Assembly: GCA_030427925.1 (NCBI GenBank)
Contig: JAUICJ010000017.1
Coordinates: forward strand, 1 to 61,115
DNA length: 61,115 nucleotides
Source: Bacteroidia bacterium
Lineage (GTDB): Bacteria; Bacteroidota; Bacteroidia; Flavobacteriales_D; Sanyastnellaceae
Direction: 5' to 3'
This document shows positions 26,145 to 34,786 of the stretch, piece by piece. Every line of letters starts with the position of its first letter. Positions within the stretch are counted from its first letter, which is position 1. A program made the position numbers and the translations under genes. The notes under the pieces were generated by a model, which worked only from the letters and a program-made list of their open reading frames with translations, was not told where the DNA came from and searched no databases.

Positions 26145-26729
26145 ATGCGCCTTGGCAATTTGGTGGCCGTGTGGGCCTTGCCCGTCTTGTTGGCGGACCA
26201 GCTCTTGAAGTTTTACATCAAGACCACCTTCACCATTGGCCAACGAATGCCCTTGATTCCAGGCCTCATCGAGCTGCAGTTCATCGAGAACGACGGCATG
26301 GCGTTCGGTTGGGCCTTGCCGGGCGATTTGGGCAAGTTGGCTCTGCGCATTTTTCGCGTCCTTGCGGCGTTGGCCATTGGCTGGTACCTCATACATGCCG
26401 CGAAAACGGGAGCGCACAAGGGATTTCTGAGGTCGATTGCGCTGATTTGGGCGGGAGCGGTGGGCAACATCATCGATTCCGTCTTTTACGGTCGGTTCTT
26501 CACGAAATCCGGATGGGATGAAGCGGCGCGATTTGACCCTTCCGAAGGGTACGCCCCGTGGTTCATGGCCGACGTGGTGGACATGTTCCACTTCACCGTG
26601 GAGTGGCCGCTGGGTCCATGGCAAGGGCGCGAGGTATTCCCTCCGATTTGGAACATCGCTGATGCGGCGATTTCGTGTGCGGTGATCTGGATTTTGCTGA
26701 ACCAAAAGCGCTACTTCAGCAACCCGTAA
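26145..26729 (+). CDS. lspA: Lipoprotein signal peptidase
   Basis: Removes signal peptides from prolipoproteins in the inner membrane. 194 residues, four membrane segments, and the two catalytic aspartates in GNIIDSVFYG and NIADAAIS. The start is ATG 26145 (MRLGNLVAVWALPVLLADQLLK); longer readings run into the previous gene. It is longer than E. coli LspA because of an extended periplasmic loop between the two catalytic motifs, as in other Bacteroidetes. Substrates here include GldH, the rhodanese lipoprotein and the 42-residue lipoprotein. Confidence 0.96.
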   Translation: MRLGNLVAVWALPVLLADQLLKFYIKTTFTIGQRMPLIPGLIELQFIENDGMAFGWALPGDLGKLALRIFRVLAALAIGWYLIHAAKTGAHKGFLRSIALIWAGAVGNIIDSVFYGRFFTKSGWDEAARFDPSEGYAPWFMADVVDMFHFTVEWPLGPWQGREVFPPIWNIADAAISCAVIWILLNQKRYFSNP

Positions 26730-26771
26730 CGCCTCCGCTCGACTTGCATCAGATTTAACTTGTGAGGGGGA

Positions 26772-26800
26772 TTGAATCCGGAGGGTGCCCGTTATTTTTG
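26772..26800 (+). promoter_or_regulatory. Bacteroidetes-type promoter of the LRR gene
   Basis: TTG at 26772-26774 and TATTTTTG at 26793-26800 with 18 bp between them, close to the consensus -33/-7 layout. An 18-nt stretch separates the box from the ATG at 26819. Confidence 0.65.
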
Positions 26801-26818
26801 GCCCCAAGAACCGGAACC

Positions 26819-28516
26819 ATGAAACACCTGATCGTCGCCTTGTATGCGCTGTTGATTGCGCAGCCCCTTCTCGCTCAGCGGCCTTCCACAAAGACCGCGA
26901 AATTCGATTTCACGGAAGTGCCTACCGTCCCTGAGGACCTCGTGCGCAACGTTCAGTTCGTGCTGCACGCCGACCCCAACTACTTCAGTTTGGATGATTT
27001 GCGTCGTTGGGGAGGGAACGCGGCCATTTTGAAGGCGGGTGAGCGGCTCGCGGGCATGTCGTACTACACGTTGGAACAGGAGGTGGCGTTGGTGGAATCG
27101 AACCCGACGCTGATGGTGCAAGTCGCCCTCGGTGAGGGATCGATGGGCCGCCGGACGGCGAAGAGCGAAGCGGTGAAGGGCGAAGAGATGACTTACTGGT
27201 ATCAAGTCGATTACGAGCAGCCCTTGACGGTCCAAATCACGGACGCAGCGGGCAACCTCCTCGACGGCTTTGAGTTGCCCGCCGGCGTGAACGTCCGCTA
27301 CGGCAACGAGAAGATTTCCGTCATCGAATCGGGCAAGGGCGGATTCAGCTATTCGAAATCGAAATTGGACTACCGGTCAGAGACGGAGCTTGAAACGGCG
27401 GTGCGCACCCCCGAGGCCGAACGGTTCATCCGTCGAAAGGCGGTCTTGACCCAGTTGTCCAACATGGTTGACGTTTTGGAAACCCGGTTGTATTTCAATG
27501 ACGTCAAGGCCAGCGTTGACGTGGCCTCCGCGAAAAACCGCAAGGTGGACTACACGGAATTGGACGCTGCGCAGGAGGCCGCCGTTGCGGCGTTCGAAGC
27601 GCAGAACTGGGAAGCCTTGGACGGGCCGATGGCGACGTGGAGCACCTGGTTGGAGCGTGCTGACCTGTTGAATCCGAAGGCGGATGTGAACAAGGAAGTG
27701 GCGCGGGCACTGCACCTCAATTTGGCCCAAGGCCACCTGTACCGGGGCGATTTCGCTGCGTGCGCCCGTCACCTGCAAGCGGCGCGCAGCATGACCGCGG
27801 CAATGGAGCCGGAATGGGCCCAAATCGAAGCCCAACGAACCCTGCTTGCAAACCGCCGCAAGGCCGCCGCATCGAACCCCGGATGGGCCCCCGATGAGGA
27901 CGTGGAAACGTTCAAGGCCATTGATTTGAAGGACGTTTTGGGCAAGCGTTCGGAGAACAAGGACGTGGACATGTTCTCCGGTTCTGACGTTTACGCCGGT
28001 TTCACCGAAGCCTTGCGCAACTGGAAGGCCGAGGCGGAGGCCGATGCCCCCGAGAACCAAGCTGCCGCGGAGACCGAACAAACCCTGGAGCAGCGGCTCG
28101 GTGCGCGCCTCGAGCAGACCATCGGCGGGTACATGCTGCGTTTGAACCCGCTCCTTGACCGGGATTTGATGGGCGGTGCCATGCCCGAGGAGATCATCGG
28201 CGTGGACCGGTTGGCCTACCTCGATGTAAGTGGCATGGCCTTCACCGAACTCCCCGCTTCCATTGCGCGCTGCGGAACCCTCCACACGCTGGTGCTCAGC
28301 ACCAATGCATTGACGGCACTGCCCGCGACCATCGGCGAATTGGGCACGTTGAAGAAGCTCTTGCTCCGGGGAAATCCCTTGACGGATTTGCCCGAGTCAT
28401 TGGCGAACTGTTCCGAACTGCGCGTCTTGGACCTCCGAGGAACCCAAATCCCGGCAGCTACCGCCCTTTCATGGCAGTCGAAGTTGCCGGAGTGCAAGGT
28501 GAAATACGACGAGTGA
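26819..28516 (+). CDS. Exported protein with C-terminal leucine-rich repeats
   Basis: 565 residues. A signal peptide starts at ATG 26819 (MKHLIVALYALLIAQPLLAQ); an upstream start at 26762 would lie before the promoter. Residues about 95-160 form a predicted beta-rich region, and about 200-370 are helical (possible TPR-like segment around HLNLAQGHLYRGDFAACARHL). Three to four leucine-rich repeats lie near 460-540 (LAYLDVSGMAFTELPASI, LHTLVLSTNALTALPATI, LKKLLLRGNPLTDLPESL). There is no lipobox and no T9SS tail, so a periplasmic location is inferred. Function unknown. Confidence 0.8.
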   Translation: MKHLIVALYALLIAQPLLAQRPSTKTAKFDFTEVPTVPEDLVRNVQFVLHADPNYFSLDDLRRWGGNAAILKAGERLAGMSYYTLEQEVALVESNPTLMVQVALGEGSMGRRTAKSEAVKGEEMTYWYQVDYEQPLTVQITDAAGNLLDGFELPAGVNVRYGNEKISVIESGKGGFSYSKSKLDYRSETELETAVRTPEAERFIRRKAVLTQLSNMVDVLETRLYFNDVKASVDVASAKNRKVDYTELDAAQEAAVAAFEAQNWEALDGPMATWSTWLERADLLNPKADVNKEVARALHLNLAQGHLYRGDFAACARHLQAARSMTAAMEPEWAQIEAQRTLLANRRKAAASNPGWAPDEDVETFKAIDLKDVLGKRSENKDVDMFSGSDVYAGFTEALRNWKAEAEADAPENQAAAETEQTLEQRLGARLEQTIGGYMLRLNPLLDRDLMGGAMPEEIIGVDRLAYLDVSGMAFTELPASIARCGTLHTLVLSTNALTALPATIGELGTLKKLLLRGNPLTDLPESLANCSELRVLDLRGTQIPAATALSWQSKLPECKVKYDE

Positions 28517-28577
28517 GCGCGGACTGAATCACGGTATTGGGATTTTGGTGCATCTTCAGGACCTGAATCCATTTCCT

Positions 28578-29120
28578 ATGAAGAACCGTTTTCTGTTTGC
28601 TGCGTTGGGCGGGTTGATCTTGTTCATCTGGCAGTTTTTGGCATTTGCTTTCCCCGCGTTCCACATGAGTTCGATGGAGTACACGCCGCTTCAGGATGAG
28701 GTCCTGGCCGCGCTGGACGCCTCTGGATTGGAGAGCGGCATGTACGTATTGGGCCAACCTGGACCTGAGTTGATGGAAGATGCCGCGGCGATGGAGGCGT
28801 GGCAAGCCGCTCATGAAGGCCGCAGTCACGCCCGCATCAACTTTCAGAGAAACCACAGCTACGCCGGGATGGGGATGAACTTGGTGCGGGGTTTCCTCGT
28901 GTGCATGGTCATTGCCTGGATGTTGCACGCCTTGTTGAGGAAGTTGGATGGAAGCCTCAAGCAGCGGATGCTCACCTCGGTGGGTGTGGGGGTGATCGGC
29001 TTTTTATTCATTCCGTACACCAACTTCATTTGGTTCGCTGACCCGGACATTTGGGCTTATTTGCTCGACGCCATCGTGCCATGGGCGTTGCTCGGATGGC
29101 TCAGTTCGGTCCTGAAATGA
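28578..29120 (+). CDS. Predicted membrane protein
   Basis: 180 residues from ATG 28578. A first membrane segment (GGLILFIWQFLAFAFPAF) is followed by a soluble loop of about 80 residues, then three more hydrophobic segments (LVRGFLVCMVIAWMLHALL, SVGVGVIGFLFIPYTNFIW, LLDAIVPWALLGWL). This resembles small Bacteroidetes membrane proteins of unknown function; no enzymatic motif is recognised. It follows the LRR gene by 61 bp and could share its transcript. Confidence 0.75.
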   Translation: MKNRFLFAALGGLILFIWQFLAFAFPAFHMSSMEYTPLQDEVLAALDASGLESGMYVLGQPGPELMEDAAAMEAWQAAHEGRSHARINFQRNHSYAGMGMNLVRGFLVCMVIAWMLHALLRKLDGSLKQRMLTSVGVGVIGFLFIPYTNFIWFADPDIWAYLLDAIVPWALLGWLSSVLK

Positions 29121-29189
29121 AGAACGTGGTGGAAAAATTAAGTGACAATCGGATGCACAGTTCCGAAGCCTTGGGGTGAGGAAGGGGCC

Positions 29190-29220
29190 TGAGTTGTCAT
29201 GTTTTCAGCATGACAACTCA
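29190..29220. repeat. Perfect 12-bp inverted repeat in an AT-rich gap
   Basis: TGAGTTGTCATG and its exact complement flank a 7-nt loop. An AT-rich stretch (TATATTATCA) follows but no T-run. It may be a terminator of the preceding gene or a dimeric-regulator site. The rest of 29121-29386 has no gene I can support. Confidence 0.6.
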
Positions 29221-29326
29221 TATATTATCAATTGAAAATCAGTCAGTTGAAGGTGTGTGAATGTGCACCATCATGACATGAAACGCTTTTTTGCGCTTTT
29301 TCACTTTCTTGTCAGGTCTTGCAAAG

Positions 29327-29334
29327 TAGCTTTG
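29327..29334 (+). promoter_or_regulatory. Orphan -7 box TAGCTTTG
   Basis: Exact TAnnTTTG in the gap, pointing toward the 3' end of ispG, with TTG triplets upstream but no clear -33 spacing. No convincing gene follows on this strand, so if active it would give an antisense RNA. Confidence 0.3.
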
Positions 29335-29367
29335 TCTCAAGTGAGGTTAAGCGGTCACGACACGTTC

Positions 29368-29401
29368 GAGGCCGGGGACTGGCGCATCAGACCCCGGCCT
29401 C
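29368..29401 (-). terminator. Hairpin spanning the ispG stop codon
   Basis: GAGGCCGGGG pairs with CCCCGGCCTC. One arm lies in the last codons of ispG, and the stop codon is in the loop. No T-run follows, so it may act as an RNA 3'-end stabiliser rather than a terminator. Confidence 0.4.
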
Positions 29402-31327
29402 GTCCTTTACAACGGGTTCAACCCAGTCTCCGTGCGAGCGAATGAGCTCGATGAGCGCATCCACGGCTTCCTCTGCAGGCACGTTGCGTTGGACGACATC
29501 GCGCTCCTTGTACAACGTGATGACACCCGGTCCCGTTCCGACGTATCCGTAGTCGGCATCGGCCATTTCGCCGGGTCCGTTGACGATGCATCCCATGATG
29601 CCGATTTTAATGCCTTTCAGGTGGGAAGTCACGGCGCGGATCTTCGCCGTCGTTTCCTGCAAGTCAAACAGGGTGCGACCGCAACTCGGGCAGCTGATGT
29701 ACTCGGTTTTTGAGATGCGCGTCCGCGTGGCTTGCAGGATGCCGAAGGCCGTTGAGTTGCGCAATTGGAGCGGAATGTGGTCCGCTTCAAGCCAAACCCC
29801 GTCCCCCATCCCATCGAGGAACAGCCCCCCTGCATCGGTGGCCATGTGCAGCTGGAACGTTTCCGGGTCGTGGCCATCAAACTGCCTGCGGATGACGATG
29901 GGCGCGTCGCACCCTGCAGCTTGGAGGGCCAAGGTGGCGGCGCGCAAGTCCGCCATGGCGTGCTCCGAACGGGTCTCCAGCACGACCACGGACGAAGCCA
30001 CTTCGTTCAAGCGCTGTACGAACGCAGGCCGTTCGCAATCCGCACGGCAAGCGCGGACAAAGACCGTCGCGGTCGGCAACAGGTCGGCGCGCTCGAATTC
30101 AGCAGCGTCGAAGAGCGGAATGTGCCGTTCTGCGCCCGTCCAAGCCGCGGCGTCCTGCAAAATGCTCAACGTTCCCGGCAATTCGAACGGGACTTCGCGG
30201 TCGCCCACGTAGACGACGTCGCAAGCGAATTCGTCGAGGTTCCATTTGTCCAGTGGCACGCTGTACCGGTACCCACACCCGAAGAGCGCCGCCGGCGTCA
30301 CCGGCACTTTTCCCAGCGAATGCACCACCACCGGGACCTGCTTTCCGCCGATGTTTCCCACTTCCCGCGTCACGCGACGGGTGTATTCGAACGGATTCCA
30401 CTCCGCGCCATCGACGGGCAGGGCCTGGCCTTTCGCGCGCTGAGCATAGCGTTCTACGAGCTTGCGCGCCACGGGGATTTCCGCCTCGGGAGCCTCCGTA
30501 AGGGAAACCCGCACCGTATCGCCGATGCCGTCTTCGAGCAGCGTCCCGATGCCCACCGCGCTCTTGATGCGCCCGTCTTCGCCATCCCCTGCTTCCGTCA
30601 CCCCGAGGTGAAGCGGATAGTCCATGCCTTCTGCGTCCATGCGCGCCACGAGCAGCCGGTAAGCATGCACCATGACTTGCGGATTCGAAGACTTCATGCT
30701 GATGACCAAATCGTGGTAATCGTGCTCCCGGCAAATCCGCAAGAACTCCAACGCGCTCTCAACCATCCCCTCTGCGGTGTCCCCAAACCGGCTCATGATG
30801 CGGTCGCTCAACGAACCGTGGTTGGTGCCGATGCGCATCGCCCGACCCAATTCCTTGCACTTCAGGACCAGTGGCGTGAACTTGGAACGAATCCGTTCGA
30901 GTTCTGCCGCGTAGGACGCGTCCGTGTATTCGATTTCCTCGAACTTCTTTTTGTCGGCGTAGTTGCCGGGATTGACGCGAATTTTCTCGACGTGATCGGC
31001 CGCGACTTCGGCCGCGTTGGGCGTGAAGTGGATGTCCGCCACGACGGGCACGTCCCCGTAGCCGGCCGCGGCAAGGGCGGCCTTGATTTCGCCGAGTGCT
31101 GCCGCTTCCCGCTTGGAAGGCGCGGTGATGCGCACCAGCTCGCAGCCCGCCTCGATCATGCGCAGCGACTGCGCCACCGTGCCCTCGATGTCGAGGGTGT
31201 CGGTGGTGGTCATGGACTGCAATCGGATGGGGGCGTCTCCTCCTAAGGTGAGGGCACCAATGCGAACGGGGCGCGAGGCGCGGCGTTCGTAATTGAATCG
31301 GTCGGGGCAGTAGTTGGCGTGCTGCAT
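29387..31327 (-). CDS. ispG: HMBPP synthase, long form
   Basis: Converts MEcPP to HMBPP, the penultimate step of the MEP isoprenoid pathway; [4Fe-4S] enzyme. 646 residues: a TIM barrel at the N-terminus (LQSMTTTDT, VADIHF, RVNPGNYAD), a large inserted domain of about 250 residues in the middle, and a C-terminal cluster domain with CPSCGR and GCIVNGPGE. The inserted domain marks the three-domain type of plants, Chlamydia and Bacteroidetes. ATG 31327 follows a -7 box by 4 nt. dxs is in the same window at 55225. Confidence 0.97.
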   Translation of the reverse strand: MQHANYCPDRFNYERRASRPVRIGALTLGGDAPIRLQSMTTTDTLDIEGTVAQSLRMIEAGCELVRITAPSKREAAALGEIKAALAAAGYGDVPVVADIHFTPNAAEVAADHVEKIRVNPGNYADKKKFEEIEYTDASYAAELERIRSKFTPLVLKCKELGRAMRIGTNHGSLSDRIMSRFGDTAEGMVESALEFLRICREHDYHDLVISMKSSNPQVMVHAYRLLVARMDAEGMDYPLHLGVTEAGDGEDGRIKSAVGIGTLLEDGIGDTVRVSLTEAPEAEIPVARKLVERYAQRAKGQALPVDGAEWNPFEYTRRVTREVGNIGGKQVPVVVHSLGKVPVTPAALFGCGYRYSVPLDKWNLDEFACDVVYVGDREVPFELPGTLSILQDAAAWTGAERHIPLFDAAEFERADLLPTATVFVRACRADCERPAFVQRLNEVASSVVVLETRSEHAMADLRAATLALQAAGCDAPIVIRRQFDGHDPETFQLHMATDAGGLFLDGMGDGVWLEADHIPLQLRNSTAFGILQATRTRISKTEYISCPSCGRTLFDLQETTAKIRAVTSHLKGIKIGIMGCIVNGPGEMADADYGYVGTGPGVITLYKERDVVQRNVPAEEAVDALIELIRSHGDWVEPVVKDEAGV

Positions 31328-31331
31328 GATG

Positions 31332-31339
31332 CGAAATTA
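31332..31339 (-). promoter_or_regulatory. -7 box TAATTTCG of ispG
   Basis: TAnnTTCG on the minus strand, spacer CATC, then the ATG. A TTTG lies 17 bp upstream of the box, a plausible -33 element. Confidence 0.6.
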
Positions 31340-31390
31340 GCGGACGGGTCAATGTGCAAACCCTTTCTCCAAGTTATTTGTTCCTGTACC

Positions 31391-32506
31391 ATGCGCGGAT
31401 TCCATTTTCACGAGTTCCGGCCAAATGCCGACCAACGCACGCCCTTCGAGCGCCTACTTGAACTGTTCCTCGAAATCGCCACGCACACCGCGGGCGATGT
31501 GGACGAGGCCATCGATTGGTTGCGTGAAATTGACCGCCAACACAGCCTGACCACGCCCGATTACACCGTGGACGACTTCGTGGAGGAGTTGCGGGCGAAG
31601 GGCTACATCCGGGAGCAGCGTCCCGGCGGTGGCGGCGGCCAGCGCTTGGGGGCGAAGGGCGAGCAGGGCATCCGCTCGCGGGCGTTGGACCAAATCTTCG
31701 GCAACCTGAAAAAGGGCACCTCGGGCGGCCACAAGTCCCGCCACCGCGGCGCCGGGGACGAGCCGACGGAGGACCGGCGGCCGTACCAATTCGGTGACCG
31801 CCTCGACCAAATCGATTTCTCTGCCTCCCTCCGCAACGCCCAAATCAACCACGGACCGGGCACGTTCCGGCTGACCGAGAACGACCTCGTGGTGGAGGAC
31901 CGGGAATGGAGAACGGCCACGTCGACCGTGCTGATGATCGATTTGTCCCACTCCATGATCCTGTACGGCGAAGACCGCATCACCCCGGCGCGGAAGGTGG
32001 CCCTCGCCCTGAGCGAACTCGTGCTCACGCGCTACCCGAAGGACCACCTCGACATCGTGGCCTTCGGCAACGACGCGTGGGAAGTCAACATCGCCGACCT
32101 GCCCTACCTGCAAGTCGGCCCGTTCCACACGAACACCGCGGCCGGCCTGGAACTCGCCATGGACATCCTGCGCCGGCGCAAAACCCCGAACCGCCAGATC
32201 TTCATGATCACGGACGGCAAGCCGACGTGCCTGAACGACCCCAGCGAACCCACCGGGTACTACAAGAACCCGTCGTGGATACTCGATCCGCTGATTACGG
32301 GCCGGTGTTACAATTTGGCCCGCCAATGCCGGAAGCTGGGCATCCCGATTACCACGTTCATGATCGCCACCGACCCGCAGCTGCAGGAGTTCGTCGAAAC
32401 GTTCACCGAGGCGAACCAAGGGCGGGCGTTTTTCACGGGCCTCCAAGGCCTGAGCGACACCATTTTCACCGACTTCCAACAGGGCCGCTCGCGGCGCGCC
32501 CGCTGA
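31391..32506 (+). CDS. VWA-domain protein, partner of a MoxR-like ATPase
   Basis: 371 residues from ATG 31391. The N-terminal half is charged, with a Gly-rich hinge near 78-85. The von Willebrand A domain (about 175-365) has the MIDAS motif DLSHS in LMIDLSHSM, a TNTAAGLELAM Thr site and ITDGKPT. No signal peptide, so cytoplasmic. It lies 10 bp before an AAA+ ATPase gene; such pairs resemble the chelatase/MoxR-VWA class that remodels or metal-loads targets. The target here is unknown. It is divergent from ispG. Confidence 0.85.
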   Translation: MRGFHFHEFRPNADQRTPFERLLELFLEIATHTAGDVDEAIDWLREIDRQHSLTTPDYTVDDFVEELRAKGYIREQRPGGGGGQRLGAKGEQGIRSRALDQIFGNLKKGTSGGHKSRHRGAGDEPTEDRRPYQFGDRLDQIDFSASLRNAQINHGPGTFRLTENDLVVEDREWRTATSTVLMIDLSHSMILYGEDRITPARKVALALSELVLTRYPKDHLDIVAFGNDAWEVNIADLPYLQVGPFHTNTAAGLELAMDILRRRKTPNRQIFMITDGKPTCLNDPSEPTGYYKNPSWILDPLITGRCYNLARQCRKLGIPITTFMIATDPQLQEFVETFTEANQGRAFFTGLQGLSDTIFTDFQQGRSRRAR

Positions 32507-32516
32507 ACCCGATTTG

Positions 32517-33974
32517 ATGAAACCGACCATCCAAACCCTGCGCGAACTGCGCGAATCCGGCTACACGCCGAAGCCCATTCGGGAGGAACTGCGCGCGAAT
32601 TTGATTGCAATGCTGGACCGGCGGGAGCCGCTGTTCCCGGAGGTCGTAGGCTACGGCGACACCGTCATTCCGCAGGTGCAGCGGGCCGTGCTCGCGGGGC
32701 ACAGCATGAACTTGCTCGGCTTGCGGGGGCAGGCGAAGACGCGGATGGCCCGCGGGCTGGTGGACCTGCTCGATGAGTGGGTGCCGGTGGTGCCGGGGAG
32801 CGTGCTGAACGAGGACCCGATGGCGCCGCTGTTGCGGTCGACCGCCGAGCAGCTCCACGACGACCACCCCATCGGGTGGATGCACCGGAGCGAGCGGTAC
32901 GTGGAAAAGCTGGCGACGCCGGATGTGAGCGTGGCGGATTTGATCGGGGACGTGGATCCGATCAAGGCGGCGAATTTGGGTTTGGACTACAGCGACGAGC
33001 GGGTCATCGCTTACGGCCTGATTCCGCGGAGCCACCGGTGCATTTTCGCCATCAACGAGCTGCCGGACCTGCAGCCGCGCATCCAAGTTGCGCTGTTCAA
33101 CATCCTGCAGGAAGGCGACATCCAAATCCGCGGCTTCCAAATGCGGCTGGCGCTCGACCTGCAATTCGTGTTCACGGCGAACCCGGAAGATTACACGAGC
33201 CGCGGGGCGATCATCACGCCGCTGAAGGACCGGATCCAATCCCAAATCCTGACCCACTACCCGCGTTCCATCGAGGATTCGTTGGCGATCACGGCTCAGG
33301 AGGCACGGCTGACGGCGGAACAGCACCGGCGGGTGGTGGTGACGCCGCTCGCGGCGGAGCTGGTGGAGCGGGTGGCCGTGGCGGCGCGGGAGTCGGAATA
33401 CATCGATGCGGGGAGCGGCGTCTCGGCGCGCTTATCCATCACGGCTTACGAACTGCTCGTGGCGGCGGCGGAATTGCGCAGTCACTTGACGGGCGACGCG
33501 CCGACCAACACGCGCATCACCGACCTGCTCGGCATCATCCCGGCCATCACCGGCAAGGTGGAACTGGTGTACGAGGGCGAACAGGAAGGCCCCGAAGGCG
33601 TGGCGGTGCATTTGATGAACCAGGCGTTTCGGTCGCTGTTCGCTGAGCGATTCCCTGACCCCGAGCTCGTGCGCCGCGGCAAAATGGAGGACGTCTACGC
33701 CGAGGTCGTTGCGCATTTCAACGACGAAGGATTGGAACTGTTGCGGATGGACAGCGATGCCGAACACGCGGAGAAGTTGGAGGCCGTTGCGGGGTTGTCG
33801 GCCTTGGTCGATCGCTACCTGCCCACAGAAGATGCGGAGGCGCGCCGGGGGGCGATGGAGTTTGCGTTGCACGGCATGGCGGCGCACAATCTGCTCGGCA
33901 AGGACGTCATTGACGGGGAGGTGAGCTTCAGCGATTTGATGGGAAATCTGTTCAGCGCGGACGACGAGGACTGA
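32517..33974 (+). CDS. MoxR / Mg-chelatase-like AAA+ ATPase
   Basis: 485 residues from ATG 32517 (a TTG three bases earlier is less likely). Walker A is GLRGQAKT at about 69. The Walker B-like segment is CIFAINELPDL, followed by sensor 1 in VFTANPEDYTSRG and an arginine finger region in PLKDRIQSQILTHYPR. The presence of DDHPIGWMHRSERY-type inserts recalls the chelatase I subunit. The C-terminal 130 residues are helical and acidic. With the VWA protein it forms a two-gene unit. Confidence 0.85.
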   Translation: MKPTIQTLRELRESGYTPKPIREELRANLIAMLDRREPLFPEVVGYGDTVIPQVQRAVLAGHSMNLLGLRGQAKTRMARGLVDLLDEWVPVVPGSVLNEDPMAPLLRSTAEQLHDDHPIGWMHRSERYVEKLATPDVSVADLIGDVDPIKAANLGLDYSDERVIAYGLIPRSHRCIFAINELPDLQPRIQVALFNILQEGDIQIRGFQMRLALDLQFVFTANPEDYTSRGAIITPLKDRIQSQILTHYPRSIEDSLAITAQEARLTAEQHRRVVVTPLAAELVERVAVAARESEYIDAGSGVSARLSITAYELLVAAAELRSHLTGDAPTNTRITDLLGIIPAITGKVELVYEGEQEGPEGVAVHLMNQAFRSLFAERFPDPELVRRGKMEDVYAEVVAHFNDEGLELLRMDSDAEHAEKLEAVAGLSALVDRYLPTEDAEARRGAMEFALHGMAAHNLLGKDVIDGEVSFSDLMGNLFSADDED

Positions 33975-33996
33975 TCCGGTTGCACCTTGCGGGATC

Positions 33997-34719
33997 ATGG
34001 CGTCAATCAATTTGGATGAGGACCGGTTGATCGTGCTGTCTTCCACGGTTCACGGGGACGACAGCAGCATCGTGCGGGTGTTCAGCCGCGCGTTGGGCGT
34101 GGTGCCGATTTGGGTGAAAATGGGCAAAACGCGCCGCGCACGTGGAGAGGGGGCCAAATGGCACCCGCTCGCCCTCCTCGACGCCCGCGGCCTCCACCGC
34201 AAGGGCTCGGAGGGGCTTTTTCGGGTCCGCACCGCCGACCGCGCCCACCGGCTCGACGCCCTCACCACCGATGTCCGGCGTTCCGCTGTGGCCTTTTTCC
34301 TCGCGGAATTCCTGTGGAAGACCTTTCCTGAGGAGGCCGCTCATCCGGAGGTGGTGGACTGGACGTGGCGTTGGGTGGTGGAATTGGACGCGACGCCCCA
34401 TCCTGCGAACGTCCACGTCCGGTACCTGGCGGGTTTGACGGCGTTGCTGGGACTGGCCCCCGCTTTCCCTCCCCCGTCGGCGGCTCACGGTTTGGACCTC
34501 ACCACAGGCGAATACATGCCGGTGGACACGCCGGATGAAACCCACATGAGCCCATTGGGCACGCAGGCCTTTTACACGTTGTCTCAGGGAGGGGAATTTC
34601 CGGTGAACGGGGGGATGAGGAGGGAGTTGGTGCTGGGATTGGTGCATTACATCCAGCTGCAGTTGAGCGGGGTGCGCACGCTGAAGAGCTACGAGGTGCT
34701 GGAGGCCATTTTCCATTGA
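33997..34719 (+). CDS. recO: DNA repair protein RecO
   Basis: Loads RecA together with RecR at gapped DNA. 240 residues: an N-terminal OB fold (DRLIVLSSTVHGDDSSIVRVFSRALGVVPIWVKMGKTRR) and a helical C-terminus ending in the conserved LKSYEVLEAIFH. The four-cysteine zinc site of many RecO proteins is missing, as in other Bacteroidetes. Confidence 0.9.
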   Translation: MASINLDEDRLIVLSSTVHGDDSSIVRVFSRALGVVPIWVKMGKTRRARGEGAKWHPLALLDARGLHRKGSEGLFRVRTADRAHRLDALTTDVRRSAVAFFLAEFLWKTFPEEAAHPEVVDWTWRWVVELDATPHPANVHVRYLAGLTALLGLAPAFPPPSAAHGLDLTTGEYMPVDTPDETHMSPLGTQAFYTLSQGGEFPVNGGMRRELVLGLVHYIQLQLSGVRTLKSYEVLEAIFH

Positions 34720-34786
34720 CCTAACCGGTCGATTTTAACGTTTTTCGGCACTGTTCTTGCTAAGTTCAGCGCTCGAAATGGAGGCC

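Noticed and set aside
26762-26818. Earlier start of the LRR protein
   Set aside because: It would begin upstream of the promoter and give an N-terminus without a signal peptide.
29121-29386. tRNA or small coding gene in the AT-rich gap
   Set aside because: No cloverleaf or T-arm consensus was found, and the short open frames have no start context or signal.
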